A DNA stretch of 64,000 bases from Macrotis lagotis (GCF_037893015.1 NC_133660.1:287467078-287531077); one strand, 5' to 3'. Shown: positions 26,110 to 37,405, counted from the first letter of the stretch. Notes: a model not told the origin generated them from the sequence alone. A program made the numbers and translations.

Positions 26110-27000
26110 CCTGACTAGTTCTTGCCCTCTATCTCTCAGTCACCATATCCAATCGGATGCCCAGACCAGGTCATTTCACCTTGGCAACATCTCTCCAATA
26201 TTCCCACTCCTTTCCTCTGACACTACTCCCATCCTGGTACAAGCCCTCATCACCTCACACCTAAACCATACCTGGGGAGTCTACCTGCCTCAAGTTTCTT
26301 CTACTCGGATCCATCCTCCTTTCAGGCAACAAATTGATTTTTCTAAAGAGTAGGTCCACCTGAGTCCCCTCTCCCCCCATTAAACTTCAAGGGCTCCCTA
26401 TTGCTTCTAGAATCAATTATACAATTCTCTGTTGGTATTTTAAAGCCTTTCGTGACCTGGCTCCTTCCTACCTTTCCATTCTGTTTACATCTTTGGAGGG
26501 GAGGTGGAGTTGCAAGGTAAATGGGGTTAAGTGGCCTGCCCAAGGCCACACAGCCAGGCAATTACCAAGTGTCCGAGGTCAGATCTGAACCCAGGTCCTC
26601 CTGACTCCAGGGCACCACCTAGCTGCCCCAGTCTGCTTACGTCTTACCCCCATATATCCTAAGATTCAATAACACTGGTCCCCTGTCTCCATCTTCTGAC
26701 TAAGGTCATTTTTACTGACCATCTCCCAGGTCTGGAAGGTTCTTTCTTCTTTTCTCCACCTCCCAGTCTCCTCAAATTCTAGCAAAACTCCCATCTCCTG
26801 CAAGATGCTTTTCCTTTATCATGGTGCCTTCTCTTTGGCTCCAATTCACCCCGCAAATATCATGTTTATCCAGAGGTGTTTACATGTTTCCCACTGCTCC
26901 CCTGCGTTAGACTGTGAACTCTTTAAGAGCAAACACTAGTCTCTGGCCTCTCTTTGCATCCCCAACACTATGCTATATACACTATGTTTAACACATGATA
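26110..27000 (+). mobile_element. L2-like LINE 3' region, interrupted by a SINE
   Basis: Characteristic L2 wording: AACTTCAAGGGCTCCCTATT, TTTCGTGACCTGGCTCCTTC, CTCCTGCAAGATGCTTTTCC and TAGACTGTGAACTCTTTAAG. The young SINE at 26490-26632 splits it. Confidence 0.7.
26490..26632 (-). mobile_element. Marsupial SINE (MAR1/WSINE1 type) within L2
   Basis: Reverse copy from GCAAGGTAAATGGGGTTAAG to CACCTAGCTGCCCC. About 20 bp of the consensus near the head (GGCCGGTGCTCTATCCACTG) is missing between CCAGG and GCACCACC. Confidence 0.88.
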
Positions 27001-27140
27001 ATAAAGCAAAGGCCTTTACATATATTATCTCACTTGGTCCTCACAATCACCCTGGGAGGTGAGCACTGTTATTATTCTTCTCATTGAGGAAACCAAGGTT
27101 AAGTAACATGCTCAGGGTGGTGCAGTGGGTAGAGCACCGG

Positions 27141-27230
27141 AGTATAAGGACTCTATGGAGTATGGAGTATAAGGACTCTATGGAGTATGGAGTATAAGGA
27201 CTCTATGGAGTATGGAGTATAAGGACTCTA
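27141..27230. repeat. 25-bp tandem repeat, 3.6 copies
   Basis: AGTATAAGGACTCTATGGAG begins at 27141, 27166, 27191 and (partial) 27216, with almost no differences between copies. A SINE-like fragment (GTGCAGTGGGTAGAGCACCGG) abuts its left edge, which suggests expansion from a SINE junction. Confidence 0.97.
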
Positions 27231-27704
27231 GACTCAGTGTTCTGTCTATGACAACACCCTGACTGACTCAATGAATGAATGAATGATTCATCCACTCATT
27301 TTGTAGACCGATCCAAAAAGGAAATAAGATCAGTCTAACGTGACTTGTTCTTGATGAAACCTTGCTGACTCTAGGTAATAATGACCACTTCCCTTTTTGG
27401 GGCAATCATCATCTCTATGATGAACCAATCTAGAATTTTCCCAGGAACCAAAGTGAAGTTCACTGACATATAGTTTGCAGATTCTGTTCTCTTCTCTTCT
27501 TAGAAAATTGCAGTGTTTGTCCTTCTCCAAATGGTGTATTAGTTGTTCTGACTTCATTGTTGTATGCCTGTCAGATCTGTATGGCAGTTAACCAGAGCCA
27601 TGCTGGTAGGAATCCAGGAAGCCAAATTGCTTCCCTTTGAATTGTTTTAAAAAGATTCTGAAGATCACCTGGCAGGATAAGCTATTGACCCAGACTGAGG
27701 TCCT

Positions 27705-27877
27705 TTCTTTTTTTTTTTTTTTTTTTTTTTTTAGGTTTTTGCAAGGCAAATGGGGTTAAGTGGCTTGCCCAAGGCCACACAGCTAGGTAATTTTTAAGTG
27801 TCTGAGACCGTATTTGAACCCAGGTACTCCTGACTCCAAGGCCGGTGCTTTATCCACTGTGCCACCTAGCCACCCCT
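27705..27877 (-). mobile_element. Marsupial SINE inserted in the RTE-like LINE
   Basis: Reverse copy with a poly-T run of about 26 bases (the A-tail) at its left end, at 27708-27733. It ends GTGCCACCTAGCCACCCC. The long clean tail suggests a young insertion. Confidence 0.93.
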
Positions 27878-27984
27878 GAGGTCCTTTCTTGAGCTGAACT
27901 ACCAAGCATTTTAACTCTGCAGTAGTGAGTGCAACTCTGACCACATTGCTTGAATGCCAACATATGTTTTCCTAAAAGACAATC

Positions 27985-28300
27985 TTTTTTTTCATTTTTA
28001 AAAAATATTTTATTTATTTTTCTAACATGCCAAGATAGTTTTCAACCACCATTTTTGTAAGGTTTTGAGTTTCACCTTTTCTCCCTTCCTCCCTTTCCTT
28101 CCCTCCCCCTCCTCCTGAGAGAAAGCAATCTAATATAGGTTATACATGTATAACTATGTTAAATATATCCATATTAATCATGCTGTGAAAGAAGCATCAA
28201 ATCCAAAAGGGAAACAACTTAGAGAGGAAAAATATAATATATAAGCCAACTTTTAAAAATTGAAGATATTAAGTTTTTAAACTCTATAATTCCTTCTCTG
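27985..28300 (-). mobile_element. L1 3' end fragment, antisense
   Basis: The plus strand runs from AAAAAATATTTTATTTATTT (complement of the tail) through a CCCTTCCTCC tract and GAGAAAGCAATCTAATATAGGTT. The same words close the long L1 at 50110-50190. It is inserted in the RTE-like LINE. Confidence 0.7.
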
Positions 28301-28696
28301 GATAGAGATGGTATTTTCCATCGCAAGTCTTTCTAAAAGACAATTTTTTGGAGAACTCACACAGGGCAAGTGTTCACAGGGAGGTCAGAAGAAGTTATAC
28401 AAAGACACTCTCAAAGTCTCTCTGAATTGTGAAACATGGGAGGCACTAGCAAAGGACCTCCCAACATGGCATTCCTGCATTCTAAAAGGTACTGTGCTCT
28501 ATGGGTGATGCAGATTTGAAGCAGCTCAAAAAAGATGCCAAATGGGCAAATTTGGAGGTATCTCCACTCCAAATGTCCATATTTGTGCCTGAATTTGAAT
28601 TGGTCTGATCAACCACAGTTGGACACACTGGACCTGGACCCCAAGATAGAGATGTCATTTTGGTCCTCTTTGAGCACAAAGGACAGCAACTATTTT

Positions 28697-28800
28697 GGGG
28701 GGGGGGGGATGCAAGGCAATGGGGCTAAGTGACTTGCCCAGGGCCACACAGCTAAGTCCTGATTCCAGGGCCAGTGCTCTATTCACCTAGCTGCCCCTGC
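28697..28800 (-). mobile_element. Truncated marsupial SINE
   Basis: Reverse copy with an internal deletion: the body runs GCAAGGCAATGGGGCTAAGT to CACACAGCTAAGT, then jumps to CCTGATTCCAGGGCC. It lies beside a G11 run. Confidence 0.85.
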
Positions 28801-29699
28801 AACATTCTTAATGTATAGTGCTTCTCCCATCCCTACCCCTTCCACCAAGTCTTCTCTGAGTTAAGGCATACCCACGCATAGCTGTGGGGCTTAAACCACC
28901 AAGGCTCAGGGATGCTGCTGGGTCAGATTTGCCTCTTTGCATTAGGAACCTCACTTTTTCTTTTATGACACCCAAAGTTTGGGAATTTGTATACAGATGC
29001 TTGAGGTCAGAGGTTTTGCTATTGTCTTGTTTCTAGGATTTTGTCTCTGATGTCTCAAATGTGATTCTTCCTTCTTCATTTGCAGCAACACTCTAAGGCA
29101 GAGATTCTTAATCTGCTGCTCTATAAACTTGTTTTTAAGAATTATTTTGTAATCCTACCTATTTTAATTTTTGCACTTTAATTTTGCACTTAATTTAAAA
29201 CTGTTATTCCACAAAGGGGTTCTTCAGTTTCACCAGACACATTACCTAAGAGACCCGTGAGACAAAAAAAGGCAAGAACATTTTGCCTATAATGTGGTAA
29301 ATGGATGGTTACACAGATAGTCTTCTCCCACCCTTATCCTTTTTATTTTAAAGACATTTTTATTAGATTTGCAAAATATTGGTCAAACATATTCCTATCA
29401 CCTTCCTTAGGTGGCTATCATTTCTGCCTAACACCTGTCAGCTCGATGTTCACACAAAGTCACATCTAAAGTCAAGTTCCCCTATTTATTGCTGCCATCA
29501 CTGCTGAGGGTGACAGCTGAGGCCCAATCAAGCCTCCTGGGGCCCATAGTGATCACCATCCCACCTTTCTCTCATGCTCTGATAAAACAGAGTCCCAGAA
29601 ACCTTGGTCCAGGTTATGGTGGTATCAACCCACAAAGGAAATGACTAGTTCCAGTGTGGCAACCTGTCTAGGCAGAGCCACTAGACCCAGTGGGTTTTA

Positions 29700-29995
29700 A
29701 TCAGCATGTGTGTGAGTGTATGTGCCTGTGTGTGTTGGTGTGTATATCTGTGGGAATGTGTGTTTGAGTGTTTCAATGTATATGTGTGAGAATGTGTGGG
29801 CATGAGTGTTTGTGTGTTGATATATATGCCAAAATGTGAGTGTGTGTTTGCAGGTGTGAATGTATTATGTGCATGCATGCATGTGTATATGTTAATATAC
29901 ATGCCCGAATGTGAGTGTGTGTTTATAGGTGTGGATGTGCATGTCTTTAAGCATGTGTGTCTTGGTTTGTGGGCCTGTGTGTTCACATGGCAGGA
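29700..29995. repeat. Degenerate TG-rich repeat
   Basis: About 300 bp of TGTGTG units broken by GAGTG, ATATG and CATG variants. The Cys/Val- and His/Thr-rich open frames on the two strands are artefacts. Confidence 0.9.
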
Positions 29996-30502
29996 GCATA
30001 GAGGCAGAGAGTGTCAGCAACCAGTGTTCCCAATCTTCAGATCAGCCAAGCTTTTGATTTAATCCAGCGCCTCCCTCAGATATTCCTCCTTCCCTGGGAA
30101 CATGGCAAGCGCCATCTCCCTCTTCTCACCTTGGGTGGGATTGACCTGATTGGGTTTTTTAATCCAGCCCAATTTCATGTCTGTCTGTGCTCTGAATATC
30201 AAGCAGGAAGCTGGCTCACCGCTGGCTGCTCTAATTAATTAGCTTGATTATATCTAATACAGTTGCAGTTGGGGCCTCTGGAACTCAGTTTACAAGTGAG
30301 AGGCAAGCATGGTCTGAGGGCAGGATCTCCACTGCTGAGAGCCCAGCCATCCTAACCAATTGGCCTCCATCCACGCACATCACACAGTGGGGGAGCAGAC
30401 TGGCAGAATGTGGACAGCTAATGTAGGGAATTCTAGCACCAGAAGAACTGGACCATACTTCTCTCTGACACATTCAGTCAACAAATATTTATAAAGAACC
30501 TT

Positions 30503-30706
30503 CTAGGGCAGCTGGGTGATGAGAGCACTTGAACTCAAGGGCAGACGCACTCATCTTCCTGAGCTCAAATTCAGCCTCAGACACATTACTGACTATGTGA
30601 TCTTTGAGCAAATTACTTCACCCTGTTTGCCTCAGTTTCCTCATCTAAAAAATGACCAACTCCCAGTAGCTTAGCCAAGAAAACCCCAAATGGGATCATG
30701 ATGTTA
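30503..30706 (+). mobile_element. Older tRNA-derived SINE, split by an LTR-like insertion
   Basis: Head AGGGCAGCTGGGTGATGAGA, then GCCTCAGACACATTACTGAC, CTCAGTTTCCTCATC and CCAAGAAAACCCCAAATGGG. The expected end (GAGTCAGA, ATGACTGAACAA) appears 500 bp further on at about 31207-31243. Confidence 0.8.
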
Positions 30707-30736
30707 TAAATGAATGAAAAGAAAAACCTGCTAGAG

Positions 30737-31204
30737 TGAGAGAAAATTGTACATTTTATTCACGAACCTTGCAAGATACACCTTACAAGGTACAGGTACC
30801 TCACCTAGGAGTGAGGCACGAATTAGTCTTCAAAGTCAGGTCATTTATGGTCTTCAGAAACTCTTTCCCCACCCTCTTGGATGTTCATAGGCTCTCAGAG
30901 TTTGAGTTACAATCTAAAAGGTCCGCCCATTCCATGACATGCCCCTAATATGATTCCCCCCCCCATATCATAGGATACATGATATGCTAAAGAACCCCAA
31001 TCATCACAGGGGGGTGTGTGGGTTAATATTCAATTACCTAATTGTTTGGCCCCTTGAGAACTGGTTTGGGGTTTGGTATCCCTGGAATGGGATTAGGAAA
31101 ACTCATCCAGTCTTGTGATTGGCTGGGCCATTCCCCCTTTGTAATGGATTCCCTAAGGGCTCCCCTCCACACCCTGGGAAGACCAACACCCTACATTCCT
31201 CACA
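30737..31204 (-). mobile_element. Solo-LTR-like element, antisense
   Basis: Read on the minus strand it starts TGTGAGGAATGTAGGG, has an AGCCAATC CCAAT box (31117-31124) and ends just after an AATAAA (30755-30760), the usual layout of a retroviral LTR. It splits an older SINE. No internal coding part is seen. Exact ends and the target-site duplication are uncertain. Confidence 0.5.
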
Positions 31205-31279
31205 AAGATGAGTCAGATTGACTAAAAATGACTGAACAAGAACCTACTCTGCACCAATCACTCTGATCCCTCTAGTTTC

Positions 31280-31437
31280 TGCTCTTCCTTTCCCTTCCCT
31301 TCCCTTCCTTTTCCTTTCCCATTCCCCTTTCCCTTCCCTTCCCTTCCTTTCCTCTTTATCCTCCCTTCCCTCCCTTCTCTTCCCTAGCCTTCCCTTCTTT
31401 CCCCTTTCTTACCCTTCCCTTCCCTTCCCTCTCTTCT
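31280..31437. repeat. (TTCCC)n pyrimidine-rich pentanucleotide repeat
   Basis: CCCTT/TTCCC units with variants. Confidence 0.95.
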
Positions 31438-31844
31438 CATAGAATGTTGGTGTTGAAAAGCACTGTGTAAAACTCTTTGCAAACCTCTTATTATTTTCAA
31501 TATCATCTCAGGCTCCAACTGATCCCACACATACCTGAAGAAGTCACATCCTAATCACAAGAGATTACCCAACCTATGCTTGAAGACCTACAATGCTGAG
31601 AAATTCCATTTATAGAGGCTCGAATGATCAGGAATCTCTTCTTGACATCAAGCCTAAAATCCTCTCTTTCCAACTGTTCCTAGTTCTCGATTCATCCAAA
31701 TCATATGCAGCTTTCCAGGGCCAACTCCAATGTCATCTCCTTTCAGGAAATTTCCCCTTCTTGGACTCCACAGAAAAGTTTGATCTCTTGGACCTTTCTT
31801 TCAAGTTCTGTTGTTGTTGATGATGATGATGGTGGTCCTCCATT

Positions 31845-31999
31845 TCAAAAACCCATGAGGCTACAGTCTTCTCTGACCTGCTGGCCCAGCCAACACTGTT
31901 TGGCTGTTCTTTTATCTCTCCCTCTCTCCCTCTCTCCCTCTCCCTATTCCTTCCTATGTGTTGTAACTTTTTTAAATAAGTTTTTGTTTATTTCCACCC
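31845..31999 (+). repeat. LTR-end-like direct repeat, copy 1
   Basis: Shares GCAGTCTTCTCTGACCTGCT (one base different), TTCTTTTATCTCTCC, TTCCTATGTGTTGTAACTT and TTTTTGTTTATTTCCA with copy 2 at 32489-32632, about 640 bp away. The poly(A)-signal position reads AATAAG here. Confidence 0.75.
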
Positions 32000-32488
32000 T
32001 TGCTTTCCGGAGTCTGAATAATGATTCCTCATAGGCAGAACCGAACTCAAGTAGCCACAGCTACATGATGGTGAGCCAGCCAAGGGGAAAAATTCCCTGC
32101 TCAGACTTGGGAAATTGGATTGAGCTCCACAGCTGTATATCTCCAAGACCAGCCTCTGCAGGATGCCAACCAGCTGTGCCAGCTAATCATTCTCTGAAAC
32201 CTGCCTCAATGAAGTCCTCACCAAATGGACTCTGAAAAGCCCAGAAGAATCTAGGTCCCAAATAATTTTGAAGTGGGAATGATGCAGGGGAAAGATGAAG
32301 AGAATTGTGCATGTAGAAATTGGGTGGAGATGCAAATTGACTATCATTGATTCATTGTTTAACGTAAAATTTGTATCCTGATCTCCTTAGTCTTCACCTT
32401 CTACCTAATTCCAGATTCAGTAAAGGAAGGGAGTTCAACTTTTGCCCTCTGGATGAGAGGCAAGACATAAAAACCTGGGTTGGACTCC

Positions 32489-32632
32489 CACTTGAGGCTG
32501 CAGTCTTCTCTGACCTGCTGGCCCAACCAATGCTGCTTGGCTATTCTTTTATCTCTCCTTCTCTCCCTTTCTCTTTACCTATCCCTTCCTATGTGTTGTA
32601 ACTTCTTTTAATAAATTTTTGTTTTATTTCCA
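32489..32632 (+). repeat. LTR-end-like direct repeat, copy 2
   Basis: As copy 1, but with a good AATAAA at 32611-32616, followed by an A-rich end (CCAAAAAAACCCCCAAAAC). The two copies could be the ends of a decayed LTR element or a retrocopied transcript. Confidence 0.7.
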
Positions 32633-32679
32633 AAAAAACCCCCAAAACAATGGCATCATGATATTGATGAGTGATGGTT

Positions 32680-32830
32680 GGGTTTTTTTTTTTTGCAAGG
32701 CAATGGGATTAAGTGACTTGCCCAAGGCCACACAGCTAGGTAATTATTAAGTGTCTGAGGCTGGATTTGGACTCAGGTACTCCTGACTCCAGGGCTGGTG
32801 TTCTATCCACTGCATCACCTAGCTACCCCC
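32680..32830 (-). mobile_element. Marsupial SINE (MAR1/WSINE1 type)
   Basis: Reverse full-length copy from T12GCAAGG to ATCACCTAGCTACCCCC. Confidence 0.93.
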
Positions 32831-33054
32831 CTCTGGACTATATAGTTTTATAGATACAGACCTTGGTCCCACACATTCATCTGAAGGGTAGGCCAGCTAG
32901 ATATGCACAATAAATGTAACCTTAAACCAGGCACCACTCTATTTCACTGGTCCCAGAGGGGCATTTAAGGAGAGCCTGAGTGGACCTTTTCTTCTTGATC
33001 TGATCAGGCAGCTGGTGCCTGGTTTATTATCCTTCATTTGTCTCTTTATGGCTT

Positions 33055-33058
<4 letters not shown>

Positions 33059-33113
<55 letters not shown>
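33059..33113. repeat. (CT)n microsatellite, about 27 units
   Basis: Abuts the tail side of the next SINE, so it may have grown from the tail or at the insertion site. Confidence 0.98.
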
Positions 33114-33115
<2 letters not shown>

Positions 33116-33258
33116 CTTTTTTGCAAGGCAAATAGGGTTAAGTGGCTTGCCCAAGGCCACACAGCTAGGTCATTATTAAGTGTCTGAGGCTGCATCTGAA
33201 CTCAGTACTCCTGACTCCAGGGCCGGTGCTCTATCCACTGCACCACCTAGCTGCCCCC
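33114..33258 (-). mobile_element. Marsupial SINE (MAR1/WSINE1 type)
   Basis: Reverse full-length copy, with a short T6 tail complement next to the CT repeat. It ends CACCTAGCTGCCCCC. Confidence 0.93.
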
Positions 33259-33291
33259 AATGAGTGATGTTTTGAGAAGACTTAGGGGTGA

Positions 33292-33445
33292 ATTGAACTT
33301 AAGTGAGGCAGGACAGCTTAAAGTCATCAGCCTCCCTCTCTCTCTTCCAAAGTCATTGAAATCCTGTGCCAAGACAAAAGTCAGGATGACTGGTGCCAAC
33401 CCAGGATGCAATGGATGACTTTGACATCTTCAAAACCCAAGTGAC
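33292..33445 (+). repeat. Dispersed repeat, copy B
   Basis: Partner of 25168-25300. Carries CTTAAGTGAGGCAGGACAGC, AAAAGTCAGGATGACTGGTG and CCAGGATGCAATGGATGACT. Confidence 0.55.
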
Positions 33446-33489
33446 CACATTTGGGAAACTGGGACCTCGTCATTCAGCTGAAATTACTG

Positions 33490-34640
33490 TTTCCCAAGGT
33501 ACCAATGATCTCTTCATTTCCAGTCTCAGTGATCTTTCCTCAATATTCTCTTTCCTCTTGAACTCTGCAGCATCAGATATAATTGATCTCTCTCTTTCTG
33601 GAGACTCTGTAGGTTTTCCTGACCCTGTTCTCTTGGCTCTTCTCCCTCTGACCAGTCTTACTCAGTCTTCTTTGCTGGATTGTCATCCATGTCCAAACCC
33701 CTAACCATGGGTTGTATCTCAAGCTTTCTGCTTGGTATTCTCTTTGCTGCCTGTCTGGCAGACATTTAAACTAGAACTCAAACTCAGCATGTCCAACTCA
33801 TTAAACTCCAGGACACTCCCAAATTTGTAGTTTCTCAAGTTAGCAATCTCTGCCAAACACCCCTCTTTCTGATAAAGCAGCCCTTATCTGTGGTGCCCTG
33901 GACAGAAAACTGCTTTTGAAGTCAGAGGATCTGGGTTCAAATTCTGACCCTGCCACTTGCTGTCCAACATCTCTTATGCTCCCAGGGTCTCAGCTTCTTC
34001 ACTCATAAAATGAAAAGGACAGCCTTTGAGGTCTGTGATGCCATGAAGCTCCCAGCCACCCAAGAGGCATCTTTATCTCTTCCCTCTCCTACACCCTCAT
34101 GGCCAATCAGTCACTGGGCATCATCCATTCCGCGTCTCTCAGCCATCTCCCTTTTTACCCTTACAAGATCATCTTGATCCCCTTACCCAGACCACCATAA
34201 AAACCTCCCATTGCTCTACCTGCTTCCTCTCTCTCCCCTCCTTCCTTCTCCTATCCATTCTCTGAATTCCTGCCAAAATGATCTTCCTAAGGTCTCCTAC
34301 TCAAGCTCCTTCCATAACTCTCCATTGCCCACATGAAAAAATCCGAATTCCTTTCCCAGGTTAGCTCTGCACAGTCTTCTCTCCTACTGCTCCCCAAAAC
34401 CAACATTCCAACTGTCACAAGTTGGCACCTGCCAGACTGGAATTCTCTCCTCTCTGAAGCCTTCAGCTTAGGTACCACTTCTTTCAGAAAACCTTCCTTG
34501 ATTCTCCTTTCTCAATATATAATACACACATAATTGGTATGTTTATTTAGGCACATAGTCCATCCTTTCTTCCTCCTCCACCAGTCAATCATCAGCTCCC
34601 CTTTTACAGCCTCTTGCCTGTTTCCCTCCCTTCCTTTTCA
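33490..34640 (+). mobile_element. L2-like LINE remnant (end of ORF2 and 3' UTR)
   Basis: L2 wording in order: TTGAACTCTGCAGCATCAGA, GGTTTTCCTGACCCTGTTCT, AGTCTTCTTTGCTGGATTGT, CAAACTCAGCATGTCCAACT and, near the end, GCCTTCAGCTTAGGTACCAC. A MIR-like SINE (33885-34035) interrupts it. Frames are broken. Confidence 0.75.
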
Positions 34641-34679
34641 CTCCTTTCCAGTTCTAAAACCATAATCAAATCAATATTA

Positions 34680-34870
34680 CCATGACTAATAGTGCTGGTC
34701 ATAGAGTCAGGAAGACTTGAGTTTGAATCCCCTGGGCAAGTCTGCTCTCTAAACCTGTTTTCTCATTTATAAAATGGGAATAATAAAATTACCCACTTTC
34801 AGTATTGTTCTGAGGATCAAATGAGATATTTGTGAAGCACTTGGTAAGCTTTAACATTTATTATAAATTT
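34680..34870 (+). mobile_element. MIR-like SINE
   Basis: GAGTTTGAATCCC, then TTTCTCATTTATAAAATGGG and the core phrase GAGGATCAAATGAGATATTTG. Old and diverged. Confidence 0.7.
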
Positions 34871-34889
34871 TATTTTATGCTTATACATA

Positions 34890-34914
34890 GACACACACAT
34901 ATTATATATGTGTG

Positions 34915-34948
<34 letters not shown>
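34890..34948. repeat. (CA)n/(TA)n AT-rich repeat
   Basis: ACACACACATATTATATATG followed by TGTGTGTATATATATATA. It could fold into a hairpin or cruciform. Confidence 0.9.
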
Positions 34949-35349
34949 AATGCCAACTGTTATTATTACTCTTGGAAAACATTTGCCCGTGATTCCAATC
35001 ACGTCTTCCTGTGGCTTCCTAGACCAAAATACTCCATTCTGGTCACTACTTTCTCTCCTTAAATGTTGCCTTTCTTGATTAGAAAGTAAACTCCCCGTTT
35101 TCTATCTGTATCTTAGCACAGGCTTGGCACACATTCATTTGTTCTCTAAAAGGGAGGGACTGTTCCATTTTTGTCTTTGTGTGTTCCTGGAATTGCCTTA
35201 AGTAATCATGATTTATGCCCTTGTCTTGTCTCTCCTGCAGAGCTACTGGAGGACTGAACTTGTTTCTTACTTATCATTAATTCACTTCACAGGATTAAGG
35301 GATTAAGAATAAAATACTTTCAAGGTCTCCTAATCAAACTCCTGCTTTT

Positions 35350-35570
35350 TTTTACAAAGAAGAGCAACTGCAATGGATAAAGGGAATCCTAGAATAAGGA
35401 GGATCTGAATTCAAATTTGACCTTAGACACTTACTAGCTGTGTGTCCCTGGGCAAGTCACTCTATCCTGTTTGACTCAGTTTCCTCATCTGTAAAATGAG
35501 CTGGAGAAAGAAATGGTATTATTATCTCTGCCAAGAAAGTCCCAAAATGTCAGACATGATATAACAACAG
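35350..35570 (+). mobile_element. Older tRNA-derived SINE
   Basis: GAATTCAAATTTGACCTTAG, GGCAAGTCACTCTATCCTGT, CTCAGTTTCCTCATCTGTAA and CCAAGAAAGTCCCAAAATG, ending AGACATGATATAACA. Confidence 0.8.
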
Positions 35571-35765
35571 CATTTTCGAAAAAGGAACTGAGGTGCAGAA
35601 AGAAGTAATGACTTATCTAATGTTACAGAATCAATTTCACAAACTCAGGATTCTCCCCTGGTCTTTGGGCACCAAGTCCAATGGTCTTTTCTGTACACCC
35701 ACTGGACATGTTGTGTCATTGAAATGAGATCACCTTTGTTGAGCATTGAGACAAACAAAGGGATG

Positions 35766-35898
35766 TCTACTCTGTGGCCAGATGACAGTGGCAGATCTTA
35801 GAGATATCAAGAGCCTTTGGGGCTGGGCTTGGAGAGGGATGGGGTGAGAGATACTTGTTAGAAGGTTGAATTAGAGAGCCAAGTTATCAGTCCCACTT
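35766..35898 (+). repeat. Duplicated block, upstream copy
   Basis: From TCTACTCTGTGG to TATCAGTCCCAC. The same text, with small insertions, returns at 38677-38830 in SLC15A3 intron 1. Confidence 0.9.
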
Positions 35899-37271
35899 GC
35901 CCAGGGTCACACTGCTAGTAAATGTCTACAGCCAGATTTGAACTCAGGGAAACGAGTTTCCAGACTCCAGGTCCAGCCACTATGGTATCACCTCCTGCCC
36001 TCCTAACAATGAAATTTGTCTAAAATTGACTTCCTAGAATAGAGGGTATGGTCCCATTCCATTAGAGGTCTTCCTGAAATGACCAACAACTAACAGTTAT
36101 GTTTCCTTCGTTATATCTTGGGTTAGATGACCCTGAGGTCCTTTGCCACCCTTTGATTCTGAGGTTCCTTGATTCATTGGCTAGAGGACAAATATATTGC
36201 TCTTAGTAGCTGGCAGATGTGTCCTAGTCATTTAACATTTCACATGCATGACCTTATTTGATTCTCACCACTCCCTTGCCTTTTTGTTTACAGGTGAGGA
36301 AATGGAGGCTCCCAGATGCCCCCAGTTCTTATAAATGCTAGATGAGAGACTCAAGCTCAGGTTTTCCTAGCCCTAGGATGTCAGAACTAGAAGGTGCCGC
36401 GGCCATCAGCTGGGACAATCTCCCCCTTCCTCCACACCCCCCACTCTCTACCCTCAACTTATTTCACAAGGGAGGAAATTGAAGAACCAGAGACAGGAAG
36501 TGATTTGCTCAAAATCAGAAAACTATGTCAGCAAAGTTCGAGTCTAATTTTCTTTTCATTATGCCACACTCTTCCTCAAAAAGAAAGTTGCAAAAATCCC
36601 AATTTTCTCTCCCCACTGAGGACGGGTCCTCCCGAAACGAGGAGGGGTCCTCACTGAATGTTGACCTTAAAAATAATCATTTGACTCAATAGTTGTTAAC
36701 CCCCAGAGTTTGTTCCAATCCTTCAGAAAGAGCAAAATAGAATTAGGTTTAGCACCCACATTTATTAATATCCCTCTGAGTTTGCAGATTACCCAGAGAG
36801 TCAAACCCCCAAAGATGCAGCTTTGCAAAAGTTTTTTGTACCTTCTACTTTCAGAAGGTGAAAGCTGAAAAACCATCTCTAGCTTGCTCATCAAAGGAAG
36901 GCCATGCCCTGCAAGCTAGGACAGTGACTGGATAGCAGACACACCCATTAGGAGGTATATCCAAGAGGACTTGTCCAAAGACCCCCTTTGGAGAGTCAGC
37001 ACCCCCAATGACCTTTGATATTAGTTATTAGAGGTCAGCATCCCTCAAAATTCCTAGCATAAGGCTAAAGACATAATTAGGAAAAGGTCATTGGAGATTA
37101 TCAGGTCTCAACCCACTGTTTTACAGATAAGGAAACTGAGGCCTCAAGAAGGGAAGAGAAGAGCTTGTGGGTTCACAGCTAACAGATGACTGAAGAAGAA
37201 TCCTTGGCCATCAGGGATACCTTCCCATTTAACACTGGCATTTGGCATTGGGTAAGGTGGTGATTTCAGTA

Positions 37272-37281
37272 GAAATGAAAG
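37272..37281 (+). promoter_or_regulatory. IRF-like decamer upstream of SLC15A3
   Basis: GAAATGAAAG followed by T contains the IRF core AANNGAAA. It lies about 670 bp upstream of the start codon. A second copy lies 115 bp downstream in the other orientation. SLC15A3 is interferon-inducible in human; function here is inference. Confidence 0.35.
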
Positions 37282-37395
37282 TAAATGAGGAAATTTGGCT
37301 TCTTGGTTCTTTGGTGCTGGAGAATAGGAGGGGGAGGGGAAGTCAGGCAGGAAGAAGGATTTAGAAAACTACAAGGCGGTCCAGCTGGGCTCTGA

Positions 37396-37405
37396 CTTTC
37401 ATTTC
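37396..37405 (-). promoter_or_regulatory. IRF-like decamer upstream of SLC15A3, inverted
   Basis: The plus strand CTTTCATTTC is the exact reverse complement of GAAATGAAAG. It lies about 540 bp upstream of the start codon. Confidence 0.35.

Larger units (their letters stand above)
27560..28690 (+). mobile_element. RTE/L2-type LINE remnant, split by a SINE and an L1 fragment
   Basis: Three pieces of one old retrotransposon in order. The first, 27560-27704, ends with a frame reading KILKITWQDKLLTQTEVLS; the second is 27877-27984; the third is 28300-28690. The last contains FGELTQGKCSQGGQKKLYKD and then TLKVSLNCETWEALAKDLPT, conserved C-terminal phrases of this class. A MAR1/WSINE1 SINE fills gap one and an L1 3' fragment gap two. 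It is a dead element. Confidence 0.75.
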
